Positions 62,112-64,000 of a stretch of DNA of 64,000 bases are shown here, in pieces. Source of the stretch: Amphiura filiformis (taxonomy: Eukaryota; Echinodermata; Ophiuroidea; Amphilepidida; Amphiuridae); contig NC_092628.1 in assembly GCF_039555335.1 (NCBI RefSeq), forward strand, positions 78,432,713 through 78,496,712, written 5' to 3'. A program made the translations under genes and the position numbers. The stretch's first letter is position 1, and the number at the start of each line of letters is the position of its first letter. Below the pieces are notes generated by a model, which was not told where the DNA came from, did not search any database, and saw only the letters and a list, made by a program, of their open reading frames with translations.

Positions 62112-62330
62112 TTAAAGGTCCGTAACCCGATCGACAGCATCATCCCCCCGATATTTTTCATTGTTGATGAGGTTTTGGTATCACATAATAGATACTATTT
62201 TTCTCATTACTATCCTGAAATTTGGCGCCTAAGTCGATGTATTTCGGAGAAATCATGAAAAACATCGGCCTTTACAGGCTACCAATTTGTAAATACTAAA
62301 AGTACTTCAGATTTCTGGGTAGGGAATTAT
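62112..62330. mobile_element. Member of the ttaaaggtccgtaa repeat family
   Basis: ttaaaggtccgtaacccgat and cgacagcatc open the copy, then ttttggtatcacataata. The cccgatcgacagc part matches the TTAA MITE at 34992. The right terminus was not found, so the end is approximate. Confidence 0.6.
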
Positions 62331-62342
62331 GAATGAATAATC

Positions 62343-62432
62343 AGTCTCCTCAACAGCTACTTTTGTTTCGCGTCATTCTGTGAAAAGAGCGAATCACACT
62401 AACTGCTGAGGAGACTCCTCGGGAGACTCCAG
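62343..62432. repeat. Short inverted repeat
   Basis: agtctcctcaacag at about 62343 pairs with ctgctgaggagact at about 62414. Possibly part of the preceding element. Confidence 0.5.
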
Positions 62433-62487
62433 CTTTACCATGTTTACGGCGGTAGTATAATAGCTCCAAAAATTCCGTCATGGACGA

Positions 62488-62562
62488 AGCGGGTTAAATA
62501 GCTCAATTGGTTAGCGCGTTATGTTTTACCCATGAGGTACCCGGTAACAGTTCTCTTTTTCC
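62488..62562 (+). pseudogene. tRNA-like relic
   Basis: gcgggttaaatagctcaattggttagcgcgtt looks like the 5' half of a tRNA with its A box (tagctcaattgg). The expected 3' half is not foldable and the B box is poor. Likely a SINE head or a tRNA pseudogene. Confidence 0.4.
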
Positions 62563-63130
62563 TCTCCATTTTTAACCCAAAGTTTTTTTACATTCATTTG
62601 AAATGTACATATTGCAAGAGGAAATATATTTTGTTTCCTTTTTTTCTGAAATGGTACGAAAAAGAGTTAAAAACAAAAAAATCTGTTCAATACGTGCGCG
62701 TGCATTTGCAGCATTGTCGTCAGGTCTGTTTTGATTTCGTCGATAATGGCATGACTATTGCCATCATTTATACACAAAAATATATCATGAACGATATAAA
62801 GACGAAACTGGTTGTGGTAGGCCTATTATAATTATTAAAACTAGTGTCACAACTTAGCATTTGCTTAGTATCGGAACGTGACTAGTGGAGCTTGATTGTC
62901 ATGTCAGTGCACCACGCACGCACGGCACCTGACGAAGGGAATTACGGCACATGTTGTTGTTGCTAGCCTGCCCAGAATGCAATTCACGCATACCAAGGTA
63001 TTGGATTGCGAATTTTGCTATTTATTCACATTTACGCTGAAAATGCTCTCGTTTTTTCATGAAGCAGCATAAAGGGGACGATATTTGATATTATTATGTA
63101 GTTTTAAAGACAATCCATATCCAAAATCCT
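62563..63130. other. Intergenic DNA, nothing recognised
   Basis: The ORF at 62532-62831 (+) begins in the tRNA-like relic and shows no family resemblance. Confidence 0.45.
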
Positions 63131-63608
63131 TTAAGGGTACATGCCACAAAATAGCTTTCCATAGACTTTACATGCAAAATAGGGGTCACGTTTTAGGCTA
63201 TAAGTCGAGTTCGTCTTACTTTGAAATATATATTTGATATCATCTTAATCAGAACAAAATTCTGCATAACATATCTGAAAATGACACCATATTTTAGGTC
63301 TACTTTTTGAGAAAAATAGCGCTATATAAAAAGGCCCGATTTTCCCGTGTTTACGTCCGACTGCTAACCGCGTTTTGACCTCGTGTGTTCATGCGCTCAT
63401 CATCGTAAACATCACTCAAATTTTCGCGTTTTCTGTTCAAATTAGTAGAGATCACATTCACAAGTTCTAGCAAAACACGATTTGCAACACTAAAATTGTT
63501 AATATTGTACCGATTTTGCACATTTTTTATGCAAAGTTGGGACTATAGTCGTGATAAACTTTTACCGGAAACCGCTTCACAGGCGGATTTAGTGGCATGC
63601 ACCCTTGA
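63131..63608. mobile_element. TTAA-type MITE, ~478 bp
   Basis: The left terminus ttaagggtacatgccac is mirrored by the right terminus gtggcatgcacccttgaa. The left flank is TTAA; the right is TTGA, a TTAA with one change. No transposase. A structural relative, not a sequence copy, of the MITE at 34992. Confidence 0.75.
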
Positions 63609-64000
63609 AGAGGCTAAAACATCGTTTTTAGGCCTTGAAAATGATTTTGTTATCTTTTTCACTACATTTTGAATTAATTGTAAGAAATTTTGGGTTATTT
63701 TCTTTCATACTTTAGACAGGATGTCGATTTCAAGCACAAGCATGATAGCCGACAATTGCCATTTTCGTCATTTTGATGCACATGAATGCACAATGGTTGC
63801 TGATTTGCTATTTTCATGAAGATATTAATTGATGTTAAGAGTAAACGTTCTTTGAACATCTTTTACAAGTGCATAACTTCAAAATTAAAACATTCTCAGT
63901 ACCTGCAGAATATTTAAAAGACAAGAAATGTCAATCAAGTAGGCCTACCCCCCTCCAGCGTCACTTTTAACCCGTTTTGTCCAAAAAGCAAATGTAATGA
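63609..64000. other. Intergenic DNA to the window end
   Basis: Nothing recognised. Confidence 0.5.

Noticed and set aside
62488-62562. Functional tRNA gene
   Set aside because: The 5' half resembles a tRNA, but the acceptor and T arms cannot be formed and the B box is not intact.

Overview
The window is eukaryotic nuclear DNA, AT-rich and mostly non-coding. It holds two intron-containing genes, several satellite-like tandem arrays and many small inverted-repeat mobile elements. The protein matches (UBOX5/RNF37 and CFAP206) and a tRNA-derived SINE point to a metazoan with motile cilia. The repeat style and a DIRS-type retrotransposon suggest a marine deuterostome invertebrate such as an echinoderm or hemichordate. 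That lineage call is inference; no species can be named from this window.

Layout: 1-23 kb has no recognisable gene and is dominated by tandem repeats. A roughly 41-bp satellite occurs in two blocks (1.4-2.5 and 5.5-7.8 kb). A 42-bp satellite lies at 13.9-16.3 kb. A 33-bp satellite at 19.4-21.7 kb has decayed flanks and is followed by a 70-bp tandem repeat at 22.7-23.0 kb. The 42-bp and 33-bp families share a core of about 30 bp in opposite orientation, and that core carries a near-perfect small palindrome. From 23 to 35 kb there is AT-rich DNA with many short terminal-inverted-repeat (TIR) elements. UBOX5 (minus strand, 35.3-40.0 kb, three coding exons) follows. Its introns hold a MITE and a 1.2-kb near-palindromic fold-back, and exon edges appear to have been duplicated.

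From 41.0 to 48.1 kb lies a GC-rich, decayed DIRS-like tyrosine-recombinase retrotransposon on the minus strand. It has inverted terminal repeats, an internal complementary region beside its 3' end, and remnants of gag, reverse transcriptase, RNase H and tyrosine recombinase. From 48 to 52 kb there are further fold-back elements, including a 740-bp one with a clean 8-bp target duplication.

CFAP206, an axonemal radial-spoke docking protein, fills 52.4-61.3 kb on the plus strand. Fourteen coding exons join in frame to 606 residues. The remaining 2.7 kb contains the 3' UTR, mobile-element copies and a tRNA-like relic.

The two genes are not functionally linked in any obvious way. No prokaryotic-style operon, CRISPR array or rRNA is present.
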